A DNA stretch of 64,000 nucleotides from Cucumibacter marinus DSM 18995. GTDB lineage: Bacteria > Pseudomonadota > Alphaproteobacteria > Rhizobiales > Devosiaceae. The notes beneath the pieces were generated by a model. The model had not been told where the DNA came from. It worked only from the letters and a program-made list of their open reading frames with translations, and made no database searches. Where the stretch lies: contig NZ_AUCR01000001.1 in the NCBI RefSeq assembly GCF_000429865.1, forward strand, positions 62,001-126,000. Direction: 5' to 3'. The position numbers were made by a program, and so were the translations under genes. Positions 20,031 to 28,983 of this stretch are shown here, piece by piece. How positions within the stretch are numbered: position 1 is the first letter of the stretch; every line of letters begins with the position of its first letter.

Positions 20031-20915
20031 ATGAGCGGAAACGGCGATGACAAGCGCTGGTTCGAGGAACGGCTGTACGATTCAACCCGCTACGCCTTCC
20101 GCGCTGACAAGGTGATCTACGAGGAAGACACCGAGTTCCAGCATCTGGCCCTGTTCGAGAACGAAAAGTTCGGCCGGGTGCTCATGCTCGACGGCGTGAC
20201 CCAGGTCACGACGGCGGACGAGTTCATCTATCACGAGATGATGACCCATGTGCCGATCCTCGCCCATGGCGCCGCCGAACGGGTCCTGGTGATCGGCGGC
20301 GGGGACTGCGGCATTGCCAACCAGGTCCTCAAGCATACATCGGTCAAGCACCTGACCCAGGTCGAAATCGATCCGTCGGTCATCGAGTTCGCCAAAACCC
20401 ATTTCTCCGTCTTCAACGCCTCGGTTTTCGAGGATGACCGGTTCCATTCCGTCATCGCGGACGGCATGAAATTCGTGGCCGAGACCGATGAGCGATTCGA
20501 CGTGATCATCGTCGATTCCACTGATCCGATCGGGCCGGGTGAAGTGCTTTTCTCGCAAGCCTTTTATGACGCCTGTGCCGGCATCCTGACCGGGAAGGGC
20601 ATCATGGTCACCCAGAACGGCGTACCGTTCATGCAGGCCGATGAACTGGTGACCTCGATTTCGCGGTTCAAGAAGAGCTTTACGGACGCCTCGGCCTATT
20701 TGGCAGCGATCCCGACCTATATCGGGGGGCACATGGCGATGGGCTGGGCCAGCCATGACGGCGAGGCCCGCTTCCGGGGCGCTGGTGTCCTGACCGAGCG
20801 ATTTGCCAAGGCCGGGTTCGACACGCGCTACTACACCCCGCGGGTTCACGCGGGCGCCTTCGCGCTGCCGCGTTTCATCGAAGAGCTGATCGAAAAAGGC
20901 CTTCAACAGGGTTAA
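20031..20915 (+). CDS. speE: Spermidine synthase
   Basis: An aminopropyltransferase of 294 residues that uses decarboxylated AdoMet and putrescine. Seen are LMLDGVTQVTTADEFIYHEMMTH, the nucleotide loop IGGGDCGIANQVLKH, EIDPSVIEFA, the catalytic Asp in IVDSTDPIGPGEVLFS, and the GGHMAMGWAS stretch. The loop reads GGGDCG where E. coli and Bacillus enzymes read GGGDGA/G. Its partner speD is immediately upstream and both serve polyamine synthesis. A GGGGAACCGAG ribosome site precedes the ATG. Confidence 0.95.
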   Translation: MSGNGDDKRWFEERLYDSTRYAFRADKVIYEEDTEFQHLALFENEKFGRVLMLDGVTQVTTADEFIYHEMMTHVPILAHGAAERVLVIGGGDCGIANQVLKHTSVKHLTQVEIDPSVIEFAKTHFSVFNASVFEDDRFHSVIADGMKFVAETDERFDVIIVDSTDPIGPGEVLFSQAFYDACAGILTGKGIMVTQNGVPFMQADELVTSISRFKKSFTDASAYLAAIPTYIGGHMAMGWASHDGEARFRGAGVLTERFAKAGFDTRYYTPRVHAGAFALPRFIEELIEKGLQQG

Positions 20916-20918
20916 AAG

Positions 20919-20960
20919 CCCGTTAATCCCAACGGGGTAAGGTTCGGGACGAATCGAACC
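20919..20960 (+). repeat. Two inverted repeats between speE and the EAL gene
   Basis: CCCGTT-N6-AACGGG (20919-20936) begins four bases after the speE stop, and GGTTCG-N8-CGAACC lies at 20941-20960. Neither has a T-run. They may form a 3'-end structure or sequester the TTG start at 20973. Confidence 0.35.
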
Positions 20961-20972
20961 CCGGGACCACCA

Positions 20973-22574
20973 TTGTTCGCGCGACTGTCGCATATTCTTC
21001 TGCTTGTCAGCGCCATCCTGGCTTTCGTGCCGGTGTTGGTGGTCGACTATTTCCTCGATACCTACGTCGATTATCGCGAGAGCGAGCAGCTTCAAGACGC
21101 GGTCGAAGCGGTGACCGCCGAAACCCAAAAGACAGTCGCCGAGGGTGTCGATGCCTTGCGCCGGGTTCTTGAGAAGTCGCCTTCGCTGTGTTCCCCGACA
21201 TTCATCAACAACACCCAGACCGAATTGCAGGCCAGCCAGGTCCTGCGCCAGTTCGCGGTCTCAAGCGATGACGGTGTGCAGCTCTGCCAGGCCTTCGGGC
21301 AGGGGTTCGCCGCCACGCCCTTGTCCGAAACCGTGAGCATCGCGGGCAGCGAAGAGACCATCACGGTCGTGCAGATCGAGGGTCAGTCCGAACCGGCCCT
21401 GCAGATCTCGGCCCTGGTGCGACCGCGCAAGCTCGTTTCGGTCTACACCCCGGTCAATCCGCAATTGCTGTTCGGCCATCCGCAGGCGCTCGCCGGCGCC
21501 ACGCTGGTGCGCATCTCGCTGACCAATGGCAACAATATCGCGACTTTCGGAGACCCCAAGCTCGTCGAGCGATCGCGTCACAGCTCGAGCTATATCCGCG
21601 CCGAGGCAATCGCCGGATCGCTGCCGATCCGGGTCGAGGCCGCGGTCCCGTTCGGTGCCGTGCGGATCGGTTATGCCGATCTCGATGTCGGGTTCACATT
21701 CGTGGCCTGCCTGATGAGTGCCGCGTTCCTGTGGCTGTCGCTGCAATATGTGCGGCGGACCAATGTGCCGGTGTTCAACCTCGAGCGGGCGATCATGGCC
21801 GGGCAACTCAAGCCGCGATATCAACCGGTGATCAATCTCAACACCGGTGAGATCGCCGGATGCGAGGTGCTGATCCGCTGGGAGAAACCCAGCGGCGAAA
21901 TCATTTCGCCTGGCGCCTTTATCGAATATGCCGAGATGAGCGGATTGGCGATCCCGATGACGCTTTCGCTCATGGAGCAGGTGAGGGACGACCTCGAGCC
22001 GTTGAGCCAGGAGCAACCCCTCCTCAAGATTTCGATCAACCTGTTCGAGGGCCATTTCCGCGACGGCACCATCGTCGATGATGTGAAGGCGATCTTCGAG
22101 GGGTCGAGCGTCGAATTCGATCAGCTCGTCTTCGAGATCACCGAGCGTCAGCCGCTCGAAGACATGGCCGATGCCAACCAGACGATCGCCGAGCTACACC
22201 GTCTTGGCGTTCGCGTAGCGCTTGATGATGCAGGCACGGGCCATTCGAACCTTGCCTATCTCCAGACCATGGGGATCGACATCATCAAGATCGACAAGGT
22301 TTTCGTGGACCTTATCAAATCGCGCTCCCAGCCCGTGCCGGTGGTTGATGCGTTGATCGCCATGGCCAAGGACCTGGGGACGGACATCATCGCCGAAGGG
22401 GTGGAGACCGAGGAGCAGGCGCTTTACCTCAGATCGCATGGCGTGGTGTTCGCGCAAGGGTACCTGTTCGCGCCGGCCTTGCCGTTGCCGGACTATCTTC
22501 TGCTGGCGCGGCAGCTCAATGCCAACCAGACGATTGCACCGGACGACGCGCTCGGCGCCAGTCAAGCTGCCTAA
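20973..22574 (+). CDS. Membrane c-di-GMP phosphodiesterase with CSS-like periplasmic domain and EAL domain
   Basis: A protein of 533 residues with a membrane helix at about 5-27, a periplasmic region to about 238 with two cysteines (Cys73 in LCSP, Cys105 in LCQA), a second helix at about 240-262 and an EAL domain from about 275. The catalytic residues appear intact: Glu298 in EVLIRW, the Asn of SINLFEG, EITER, DDAGTGHSN, IKIDK and EGVETEEQ. CSS-motif phosphodiesterases are controlled by a periplasmic disulfide; the two cysteines fit, inferred. The start TTG 20973 is the best in frame. Confidence 0.88.
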   Translation: MFARLSHILLLVSAILAFVPVLVVDYFLDTYVDYRESEQLQDAVEAVTAETQKTVAEGVDALRRVLEKSPSLCSPTFINNTQTELQASQVLRQFAVSSDDGVQLCQAFGQGFAATPLSETVSIAGSEETITVVQIEGQSEPALQISALVRPRKLVSVYTPVNPQLLFGHPQALAGATLVRISLTNGNNIATFGDPKLVERSRHSSSYIRAEAIAGSLPIRVEAAVPFGAVRIGYADLDVGFTFVACLMSAAFLWLSLQYVRRTNVPVFNLERAIMAGQLKPRYQPVINLNTGEIAGCEVLIRWEKPSGEIISPGAFIEYAEMSGLAIPMTLSLMEQVRDDLEPLSQEQPLLKISINLFEGHFRDGTIVDDVKAIFEGSSVEFDQLVFEITERQPLEDMADANQTIAELHRLGVRVALDDAGTGHSNLAYLQTMGIDIIKIDKVFVDLIKSRSQPVPVVDALIAMAKDLGTDIIAEGVETEEQALYLRSHGVVFAQGYLFAPALPLPDYLLLARQLNANQTIAPDDALGASQAA

Positions 22575-22732
22575 AGAGGCAAAATTCCAGCGCGTTACGC
22601 TTTCTTTTTTCAATAATTGATGGCACCACAAGGTCCGCCCTGATGTGGGCGCGGGGAGCGGCCTGCGCCTGAAGCGGGACCCGGATCACCATCGATCCGC
22701 GAATATTGGCGACGCGTCGGAGAGGACCGGTC

Positions 22733-25027
22733 ATGGCCCAGGAAACCAACGATCAGAACCAGTCGTTGCGCGAAGCCGCGCTGCACTTCCATCGCTATCC
22801 CAAGCCCGGCAAGCTCGAGATCAGCCCGACCAAACCACTGGGCAACCAGCGGGATCTGGCGCTGGCCTATTCGCCCGGCGTGGCTGCGCCCTGCGAGGAG
22901 ATCGCGGCGGATCCCGATACAGCCTCTCTCTACACCTCGCGTGGCAACCTGGTCGCCGTGATCTCGAATGGCACGGCGGTTCTGGGGCTCGGCTCTATCG
23001 GCGCACTCGCCTCGAAGCCAGTCATGGAAGGCAAGGGGGTGCTGTTCAAGAAGTTTGCCGGGATCGACGTTTTCGACATCGAGGTCGATGAGACCGATCC
23101 GGCCAAGTTCGTCGAAGTGGTTGCGCCGCTCGAGCCGACCTTCGGCGGAATCAATCTCGAAGACATCAAGGCACCCGACTGTTTCGAGATCGAGGAAAAG
23201 CTGCGGGCGCGCATGTCGATCCCTGTTTTTCACGACGATCAGCACGGTACGGCAATCATCGTTGCTGCGGCGGTGCTCAACGGGCTCGAACTGGCCAAGA
23301 AGAAGATCGAAGACGTCAAGATCGTAACCTCGGGGGCAGGGGCAGCGGCCATCGCCTGTCTCAACCTTCTCATCAGTCTTGGAGCCAAACGCGAGAATAT
23401 CTGGGTCACTGACCGCGAAGGCGTGGTGACGATGGCCCGCAAGCCGGAAGTGGATCGTTGGCGGGGGTCCTTCGCACAGGACACCGACGCCGAGAGCCTT
23501 GCCGACCTGATGCCCGATGCGGACATCTTCATCGGCTTGAGTGCCGCGGGCGTTCTCAAACCCGACATGCTCAAGCAGATGGCCAAGGATCCGCTGATCA
23601 TGGCTTTGGCCAACCCGACCCCCGAGATCATGCCCGAGCTGGCGCGCGAAGCGCGGCCTGACGCGATGATCTGCACCGGACGCTCGGACTACCCCAACCA
23701 GGTCAACAATGTCCTTTGTTTCCCCTTCATCTTTCGCGGTGCGCTCGATGCCGGTGCCACGGCGATCAATGAGGAAATGAAGATGGCCGCCGTCCGCGCA
23801 ATTGCCCGGCTGGCGCATGAACCGGTGCTGGAGGCCGCTGCAACCGGCGAGACAGCCAGTTTCGGACCCGACTATCTGATCCCGAGCCCGTTCGATCAGC
23901 GGCTCATCCTGGAGATCGCGCCGGCCGTGGCCAAGGCGGCCATGGAATCGGGTGTCGCCAAGCGCCCGATCGAGGATTTCGGCGCCTATCACGACCGGCT
24001 CAACCGCTTCGTCTTCCGATCCGGCATGGTGATGAAGCCGATCATCACCAAGGCCCAGAGCGATCCCAAACGTGTCGCCTTCGCGGATGGTGAGGACGAG
24101 CGGGTGTTGCGCGCAACCCAGGTGCTTCTGGAGGAAGGCATCGCCCGCCCGATCCTGATCGGTCGTCCGGCGGTGATCGAAAGCCGGATCGAGCGGTTTG
24201 CGCTCAACCTGACGCCGGGCAAGGATTTCGAGGTCATCAACCCCGAAGACGATCCGCGCTATCGCGAATATGTCTCGCTGTTCCACTCGCTGGTCGGCCG
24301 CTCGGGCGTCACCCCGGATACAGCACGCACTATCGTGCGCACCAACACCACGGTGATCGGTGCGTTGGCAGTGAAGCGCGATGAGGCGGATGCGCTCATC
24401 TGCGGGCTGCAAGGCCGCTACATCAAACATGTGCGCGACATTAAATCGATCATCGGACTGGCGCCTCAGGCGACCGATGTGTCTGCCCTGTCGCTGCTGA
24501 TCCTGCCGCGGGGCGCGTTCTTTTTCTCGGATACCTATGTGACCATCGATCCGAGCGCAGACGAGATTGTCGGGATCGCTTTGCAGGCGCGCGAGCATCT
24601 CAAGCGCTTCAATCTCGAGGCCCGTATCGCGCTTATGAGCTATTCGAACTTCGGTTCGCGGGACGGTGAAAGCGCCTACAAGATGCGTGAGGCTTATCAG
24701 AAGCTCAAGGCGATCGATCCCAACATGGTGGTCGAAGGCGAAATGCAGGGCGACCTGGCGCTCAACCAGCAGCTTCGCGAACGCTATATCCCCGATACGG
24801 TGCTGCAGGGCGAAGCCAATCTGATGATCTTCCCCAATCTGGAAGCCGCCAATCTGACCATGACCATCGTCAAGGAAATGACCAATGCGCTGCCGGTCGG
24901 CCCGATTCTGATGGGGACCGAGCGCCCGGCCCATATCCTGGCGCCGTCGGTCACCAGCCGCGGCATCGTCAACATGACCGCCGTGGCTGTTTCCGAGGCC
25001 AATGAACGGTATGTGGAGATCGACTGA
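22733..25027 (+). CDS. maeB: NADP-dependent malic enzyme with C-terminal phosphotransacetylase-like domain
   Basis: A protein of 764 residues that oxidatively decarboxylates malate to pyruvate, yielding NADPH. The malic domain is in the first 430 residues ([11 protein letters not shown], the [24 protein letters not shown] core, HDDQHGTA, and the dinucleotide loop SGAGAAAIA). Residues from about 440 form a phosphotransacetylase-like domain ([28 protein letters not shown]) that is regulatory, not catalytic, in this class. ATG 22733 has an AGAGGA site and is chosen over an upstream frame extension. Confidence 0.95.
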   Translation: MAQETNDQNQSLREAALHFHRYPKPGKLEISPTKPLGNQRDLALAYSPGVAAPCEEIAADPDTASLYTSRGNLVAVISNGTAVLGLGSIGALASKPVMEGKGVLFKKFAGIDVFDIEVDETDPAKFVEVVAPLEPTFGGINLEDIKAPDCFEIEEKLRARMSIPVFHDDQHGTAIIVAAAVLNGLELAKKKIEDVKIVTSGAGAAAIACLNLLISLGAKRENIWVTDREGVVTMARKPEVDRWRGSFAQDTDAESLADLMPDADIFIGLSAAGVLKPDMLKQMAKDPLIMALANPTPEIMPELAREARPDAMICTGRSDYPNQVNNVLCFPFIFRGALDAGATAINEEMKMAAVRAIARLAHEPVLEAAATGETASFGPDYLIPSPFDQRLILEIAPAVAKAAMESGVAKRPIEDFGAYHDRLNRFVFRSGMVMKPIITKAQSDPKRVAFADGEDERVLRATQVLLEEGIARPILIGRPAVIESRIERFALNLTPGKDFEVINPEDDPRYREYVSLFHSLVGRSGVTPDTARTIVRTNTTVIGALAVKRDEADALICGLQGRYIKHVRDIKSIIGLAPQATDVSALSLLILPRGAFFFSDTYVTIDPSADEIVGIALQAREHLKRFNLEARIALMSYSNFGSRDGESAYKMREAYQKLKAIDPNMVVEGEMQGDLALNQQLRERYIPDTVLQGEANLMIFPNLEAANLTMTIVKEMTNALPVGPILMGTERPAHILAPSVTSRGIVNMTAVAVSEANERYVEID

Positions 25028-25036
25028 CCCGCAGGT

Positions 25037-25315
25037 TCAGCCGTGAAGCTCGGCCAGTTTGTCGATCTCGCCCATGCGCAGGTAACGCAGTTCCCGCAAG
25101 AGCCTGATGGTCGGCTTGGCGCCGAACAGCAATGAGCCGATCAGGAACAGCCAGGTCGCCCCGAACTGGGTGGATTCGAAGAAGAACAAGACGCTGCCGA
25201 TGACGAACGCGCCGGCAGCGCTGAAGTCCACCACCGTGTACCAGAGTTCATAGATGGCATAGATCCGGGTGTGTTCGGCGGACCGGTTCTTGTTCTTGGG
25301 ATCGAACAGCTTCAT
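25037..25315 (-). CDS. YrhK-family small membrane protein
   Basis: A protein of 92 residues with two hydrophobic helices (about 33-48 and 53-67) after a charged start, closing with RLLRELRYLRMGEIDKLAEL. The HTRIYAIYELWYTVVDFSAA and FFFESTQFGATWLFLIGSLLFGAKP pattern fits YrhK. The function of the family is unknown. A GAGGAG site precedes the ATG. It converges with maeB, nine bases apart. Confidence 0.7.
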   Translation of the reverse strand: MKLFDPKNKNRSAEHTRIYAIYELWYTVVDFSAAGAFVIGSVLFFFESTQFGATWLFLIGSLLFGAKPTIRLLRELRYLRMGEIDKLAELHG

Positions 25316-25401
25316 CGCGCTGGCTCCTCGCTTGATGTCACTTCGCTGGTTTCTCTGGCCAACAATGACGCGAGGCGCTCTCGGTTCCAACCCGGTGCGC
25401 G

Positions 25402-26865
25402 TTACTGGAAGGCGGTTTCCGCAAACGAGCGCAGCTTGCGTGAATGCAGCCTGTCCGAAGGCTGATCGCGCAGGATTTCCATCGCCCTGATGCCGATCTG
25501 CAGATGCCGGCCGATCTGGGTGCGATAGAACTCCGAGGCCATGCCCGGCAGCTTGAGTTCGCCATGCAGCGGCTTGTCGGACACCGCCAGCAGCGTCCCG
25601 TAGGGCACGCGGAAGCGGAAGCCGTTGGCGGCAATGGTGGCGCTTTCCATGTCGAGCGCAATGGCGCGGGACTGGGAGAGGCGGCGCACGATCTCCTTCT
25701 GGTCGCGCAGCTCCCAATTGCGATTGTCAATCGAGGCGACGGTGCCCGTGCGCATGATGGCCTTGGTCTCGATGCCTTCGAGATGGGTGACGTCGGCCAC
25801 GGCACGTTCCATCGCGACCTGGACTTCGGCCAGCGCAGGGATCGGCACGGAGAGCGGCAGGTCGTCGTCGAGCACATGATCCTCGCGCACATAGGCGTGG
25901 GCCAGCACATAGTCGCCCAGCGCCTGGGACGAACGCAGGCCGGCGCAGTGGCCGAGCATGATCCAGGCATGGGGCCTGAGAACCGCGATGTGATCGGTGA
26001 TCGTTTTGGCGTTGGACGGGCCGACGCCGATATTGACCATGGTGATCCCGCGGGCGCGGTCTGCCACTAGGTGGTAGGCCGGCATTTGCGGCTGGCGCGG
26101 TGGTGCCTTGCCTGTCAAGCCCTTACGGGTCGTGACGACGTTCCCGGGCTCGACAAAGGCCGTGTAGTGATCGTGGCCCTCGCTCACCCATTCGCGGGCA
26201 ATGCGGGCGAACTCGTCCACGTAGAAACCGTAGTTCGTGAAGATCACGAAGTTCTGGAAGTGGTCCGGCTCGGTTGCCGTGTAATGCGCGAGGCGCTGCA
26301 GTGAATAATCGACGCGCGGACCGGTGAAGGCCGCAAGCGGGTAGGGGCCGCCCGGCTCGGGAATGAAGGTGCCGTTGGCAATCTCATCATCCGTGTGGGT
26401 CAGGTCGGGGGTATCGAAGATGTCGCGTATCGGGACATTGGCCGCAGCGATCGCTTCGCCGTTGAGTTCTTCATTGGGCCGGAGCGCAAAGTGGACAGGG
26501 ATCGGTGTATCGGATTCTCCGACTTCGATCGGGCACTCGTGGTTACTACGGATGAGCGAAAGCTGTTCCAGAAGGTATGTTTTGAACAGGGCGGGATTCG
26601 TAATGGTGGTTTCGTAGAGCCCGGGCGAATGCAAAAAGCCGAAAGGCAGGCGGGACGACTGCTTTTGAAAGCTGGTCGAAGTGACGCGGACCTTGGGATA
26701 AGTCGCCCGTACCCGGCCAGTTGGCGTTTCGCCCTCGACAAGCCGTTTGACCATGTCCCGGATAAAGGAGGTATTGCGCTCATAAATCTCGAGAATGTAG
26801 TCGAAGGCGGCTTCCGGATCGTCAAACGCGCGCATCGGCAAGTGTTCGGGCTTTATCAGCGACAT
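25402..26865 (-). CDS. amn: AMP nucleosidase
   Basis: A protein of 487 residues that hydrolyses AMP to adenine and ribose-5-phosphate, adjusting adenylate pools. Seen are the N-terminal regulatory domain (AFDYILEIYERNTSFIRDMVKRLVEG) and a nucleoside-phosphorylase-like C-terminal domain with MVNIGVGPSNAKTITDH, MLGHCAGLRSSQALGDYVLAHAYVREDHVLD and ALDMESATIAANGFRFRVPYGTLLAVSDKP. ATG 26865 (MSLIKPEHLP) has a TTGGAG site. The in-frame extension upstream is a tandem-repeat leader and probably not translated. Confidence 0.95.
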   Translation of the reverse strand: MSLIKPEHLPMRAFDDPEAAFDYILEIYERNTSFIRDMVKRLVEGETPTGRVRATYPKVRVTSTSFQKQSSRLPFGFLHSPGLYETTITNPALFKTYLLEQLSLIRSNHECPIEVGESDTPIPVHFALRPNEELNGEAIAAANVPIRDIFDTPDLTHTDDEIANGTFIPEPGGPYPLAAFTGPRVDYSLQRLAHYTATEPDHFQNFVIFTNYGFYVDEFARIAREWVSEGHDHYTAFVEPGNVVTTRKGLTGKAPPRQPQMPAYHLVADRARGITMVNIGVGPSNAKTITDHIAVLRPHAWIMLGHCAGLRSSQALGDYVLAHAYVREDHVLDDDLPLSVPIPALAEVQVAMERAVADVTHLEGIETKAIMRTGTVASIDNRNWELRDQKEIVRRLSQSRAIALDMESATIAANGFRFRVPYGTLLAVSDKPLHGELKLPGMASEFYRTQIGRHLQIGIRAMEILRDQPSDRLHSRKLRSFAETAFQ

Positions 26866-26886
26866 ACGGGCTCCAAGGAAATGGTG

Positions 26887-26931
26887 ATCGAGAATTCGGT
26901 CATCGAGTATTCGTCCATCAAGTATTTGACC
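26887..26931 (-). repeat. Three tandem 15-bp repeats in the amn leader
   Basis: Copies at 26887-26901, 26902-26916 and 26917-26931, read on the plus strand as ATCGAGAATTCGGTC, ATCGAGTATTCGTCC and ATCAAGTATTTGACC. They lie 22-66 nt before the amn start. If translated they would encode ILDGR-ILDDR-ILDHH. Confidence 0.75.
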
Positions 26932-26939
26932 GTTTGGTC
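26928..26939. promoter_or_regulatory. Inverted repeat GACC-N4-GGTC upstream of amn (operator candidate)
   Basis: GACCGTTTGGTC, a perfect 4+4 repeat at the promoter-distal edge of the 15-bp tandem copies, about 65 nt before amn. Its shape resembles TetR-type operator cores. No regulator gene adjoins it. Confidence 0.35.
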
Positions 26940-27077
26940 TAATATCAGATTTGGCACCCTGATGGCACCGATTAAACAGGCGGGCCGTCACCGCTGGGAG
27001 GATCGGGCAGAACCGGGCGATTTGATCACGTTACGGTGAAGGCCCTTCTCCCGGCAAATTTGGGGTCCATATTCAAC

Positions 27078-27237
27078 TCACGCGGCTGTTCGGGGCGTCC
27101 CTGAATCTCTACTCGAACAGCACGTGACAGCCGCTGCTGGCCGCGTCCCCTCTGCAGCCCTCAACCAGTGGTCAGCGGCGGCACCTGACCTCACAGGGAG
27201 TGCCGCGACTTGAATGCCCGGTCGCGGCATTTCTTTT
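27078..27237 (+). ncRNA. Candidate small RNA ending at an orphan terminator
   Basis: The gap between amn and the SRPBCC gene (26866-27250) has no convincing gene, yet a strong plus-strand terminator closes it while both neighbours read leftward. Upstream are nested complementary segments: CTGTTCG (27086-27092) with CGAACAG (27114-27120), and CCGCTGCTGG (27131-27140) with CCAG...CAGCGG (to 27179). The 5' end is a guess from CATATT at 27068-27073 as a -10. The size (about 160 nt) is that of many regulatory RNAs. I could not match it to 6S, SRP, RNase P or tmRNA. Confidence 0.4.
27201..27237 (+). terminator. Strong rho-independent terminator with no annotated gene in front
   Basis: A 9-bp stem TGCCGCGAC (27201-27209) with GTCGCGGCA (27221-27229), an 11-nt loop, then TTTCTTTT. 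It works only for rightward transcription; the flanking genes are both on the minus strand. Confidence 0.85.
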
Positions 27238-27250
27238 GTCTTCCAGACAG

Positions 27251-27733
27251 TTATCCCTCACCCCCCGCTTGCTGCAGCTGTTCTCGTGCGCGCTGTTTCG
27301 CATATTGAGCAGCCTCGCGCAGATCCGTGTGCATCATCTTGGCCATCGACTTGATCATGCCCGAGAACACCACCGAAAGAAGCCGCGCCATGAAAGTCTT
27401 CGGCGTAGCCTCGAACGTCATGGCGACGCTGGTCCCGCCATCGAGAGCGGACAAGGCATAGATCGAGCGGTAATGGGTGCCGTGGCTTTCGGCCTCGAGC
27501 GTGATGCCCGCCGGCGGATCAAAGGCCGTGACTTCCATGGTTTCGCTGGCTTCCCGGCCAAACATGATCCGGGTTTCGCGGAACCGCGTGCCAACGCCAA
27601 CGGGCCCGTCCGTCAGCATCTCGACCTTTTGAATTCCCGTCACGATATCAGCGGCATTGGGAAAGTCCGAAAGGGCTTCGAAGGCCAGGGCCGGCGGCGC
27701 CTCGAAGTGCTCTGTGATGGTGAGGGTAGGCAT
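27251..27733 (-). CDS. SRPBCC-family (START-like) protein
   Basis: A protein of 160 residues beginning MPTLTITEHFEAPPALAFEALSDFPNAADIV, the typical first strand and helix of polyketide-cyclase/START-like folds. It has the GVGTRFRETRIMFGREASETMEVTAFDPP curved sheet and a long C-terminal helix. Such proteins bind hydrophobic ligands; the ligand here is unknown. No signal peptide is visible. A DUF1801 gene lies 26 nt upstream on the same strand, so the two may form an operon. Confidence 0.85.
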   Translation of the reverse strand: MPTLTITEHFEAPPALAFEALSDFPNAADIVTGIQKVEMLTDGPVGVGTRFRETRIMFGREASETMEVTAFDPPAGITLEAESHGTHYRSIYALSALDGGTSVAMTFEATPKTFMARLLSVVFSGMIKSMAKMMHTDLREAAQYAKQRAREQLQQAGGEG

Positions 27734-27759
27734 GGCTGGGTCCGTTCGGCTGTGCTGGT

Positions 27760-28188
27760 TCAGTCGGTGGGGTATTTATCGCGCATATAGGCCACGGATT
27801 CCGCGATCATGGCCCTTAGAACGGATTCATCGATATCCGACAGGCGTTTGACATAAAGGCAGGATTTGCCGGTCTTGTGCTTGCCCAGCTTTTCCAACAG
27901 TTTCTCATAGGTCGAAAAACCGGCCATGATGTAGAGAGTCAGATTGGCCTTGCGGGGTGAGAAACCGGCGATCATGAAATCGCCTTCGCGGCCACTCTCA
28001 TATTTGTAGTGATAGCGGCCATAACCGACGATTGCGGCGCCCCACATCTTCGCGTCTTCACCGGTGATCTCGCGCATGATCTCGTCGATCCGCCAGGCAT
28101 CTGCCCGCTTGGTGTCATCCTCGATGGCGTTGAGAAAGTCGGCAACGCTGGACTCGGTTTGCTGGGTCTTGTTCTGCGATTTCGCCAT
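27760..28188 (-). CDS. DUF1801 (YdhG-like) protein
   Basis: A protein of 142 residues. The pattern SVADFLNAI..DTKRADAWRIDEIMREITGEDAKMWG, GYGRYHYKYESGREGDFMIAGFSPRKANLTLYI, and the closing KGCLY-like KSCLYVKRLSDID matches DUF1801. The role is unknown; the family is often next to SRPBCC proteins, as here. ATG 28188 is preferred over a longer frame starting at 28215. Confidence 0.85.
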   Translation of the reverse strand: MAKSQNKTQQTESSVADFLNAIEDDTKRADAWRIDEIMREITGEDAKMWGAAIVGYGRYHYKYESGREGDFMIAGFSPRKANLTLYIMAGFSTYEKLLEKLGKHKTGKSCLYVKRLSDIDESVLRAMIAESVAYMRDKYPTD

Positions 28189-28304
28189 GGCACACTCCGG
28201 ATCGGCGAGATTCATTCATGCCCGGGGGTTGAAGTCAAACCACCTCAAATGTTCGAATGAACGCTGTCGCCGTCGATCCAGTGGATCGGGTGGACAATTT
28301 CGGC

Positions 28305-28427
28305 TTGCCAGAATGTGGCAATGACGCGGAAAGGCGAGTCGCAAGCCGTTGGGAAACAACGACTTTCCCAGATTTTACATTGCCAGTCGCATGTTCCACG
28401 CTTGGGCGTGGGGCAAGAGGCGCCCCA
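28305..28427. repeat. Cluster of three inverted repeats in the divergent gap before the FKBP gene
   Basis: The 308-nt gap 28189-28496 has no gene. It holds TTGCCA-N5-TGGCAA (28305-28321), TGGGAAA-N7-TTTCCCA (28350-28370) and TGGGGC-N7-GCCCCA (28409-28427). A further single TTGCCA lies at 28380-28385. The first looks like an operator; the other two could be hairpins in the leader of the FKBP gene. Confidence 0.6.
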
Positions 28428-28496
28428 AAGAGTTGTCGGGCGATTGATTCATTTGCGTGCTCGATGCGGCTCAATACACAACAAAGGAATTCACCC

Positions 28497-28934
28497 ATGA
28501 CGCAAGCCAAGCCGGGCGATACCGTCCGCATTCATTACACCGGCAAGCTGACGGATGGCACGCAGTTCGACAGCTCGGTCGGCGGCGAACCGCTCCAGTT
28601 CCAGCTCGGTGCCGGACAGATCATCACCGGCCTTGAAAAGCAGGTCGAGGGCATGGCCGAAGGCGAAAAGGCCACGGTTACGGTTCCCGCAGCGCAAGCC
28701 TATGGCGAGCGCGAGGAAGCCCAGGTCCAGAACGTGCCGCGCACCATGATCCCCGAAGAGATCGACCTGCAACCCGGCCTGCAGCTTCAGGCAACGACCA
28801 AAGAGGGTGGCCAGCTCACTCTTACCGTCGTCGAAGCCAAGGACGATGAAGTGACTGTCGATGCCAACCACCCGCTCGCGGGCAAGGACCTGGTGTTCGA
28901 TGTCGAGGTCGTCGAGATCGTCCAGGCCGCGTAG
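28497..28934 (+). CDS. FKBP-type peptidyl-prolyl isomerase, SlyD-like
   Basis: A protein of 145 residues. The FKBP core is VRIHYTGKLTDGTQFDSS near the start and closes with NHPLAGKDLVFDVEVVEI. The insert-in-flap domain (about 70-125) between them is the chaperone part of SlyD. The metal-binding His-rich tail of E. coli SlyD is absent and there is no signal peptide, so it is a cytoplasmic folding helper. AAAGGA precedes ATG 28497. Confidence 0.92.
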   Translation: MTQAKPGDTVRIHYTGKLTDGTQFDSSVGGEPLQFQLGAGQIITGLEKQVEGMAEGEKATVTVPAAQAYGEREEAQVQNVPRTMIPEEIDLQPGLQLQATTKEGGQLTLTVVEAKDDEVTVDANHPLAGKDLVFDVEVVEIVQAA

Positions 28935-28983
28935 GCCCATTGAGCGCCTTTTCTGCGCGGTGCCAGCGGACTAGACTGGCCGG

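Noticed and set aside
22610-24934. 774-codon frame antisense to maeB
   Set aside because: Same cause; mirrors the malic enzyme codons and has no recognisable fold.
27078-27237. Identification of the candidate RNA as 6S, SRP, RNase P or tmRNA
   Set aside because: None of the conserved core sequences (for example GGAAGGAAGCAGC or the tmRNA tag) is present; the size alone is not enough.
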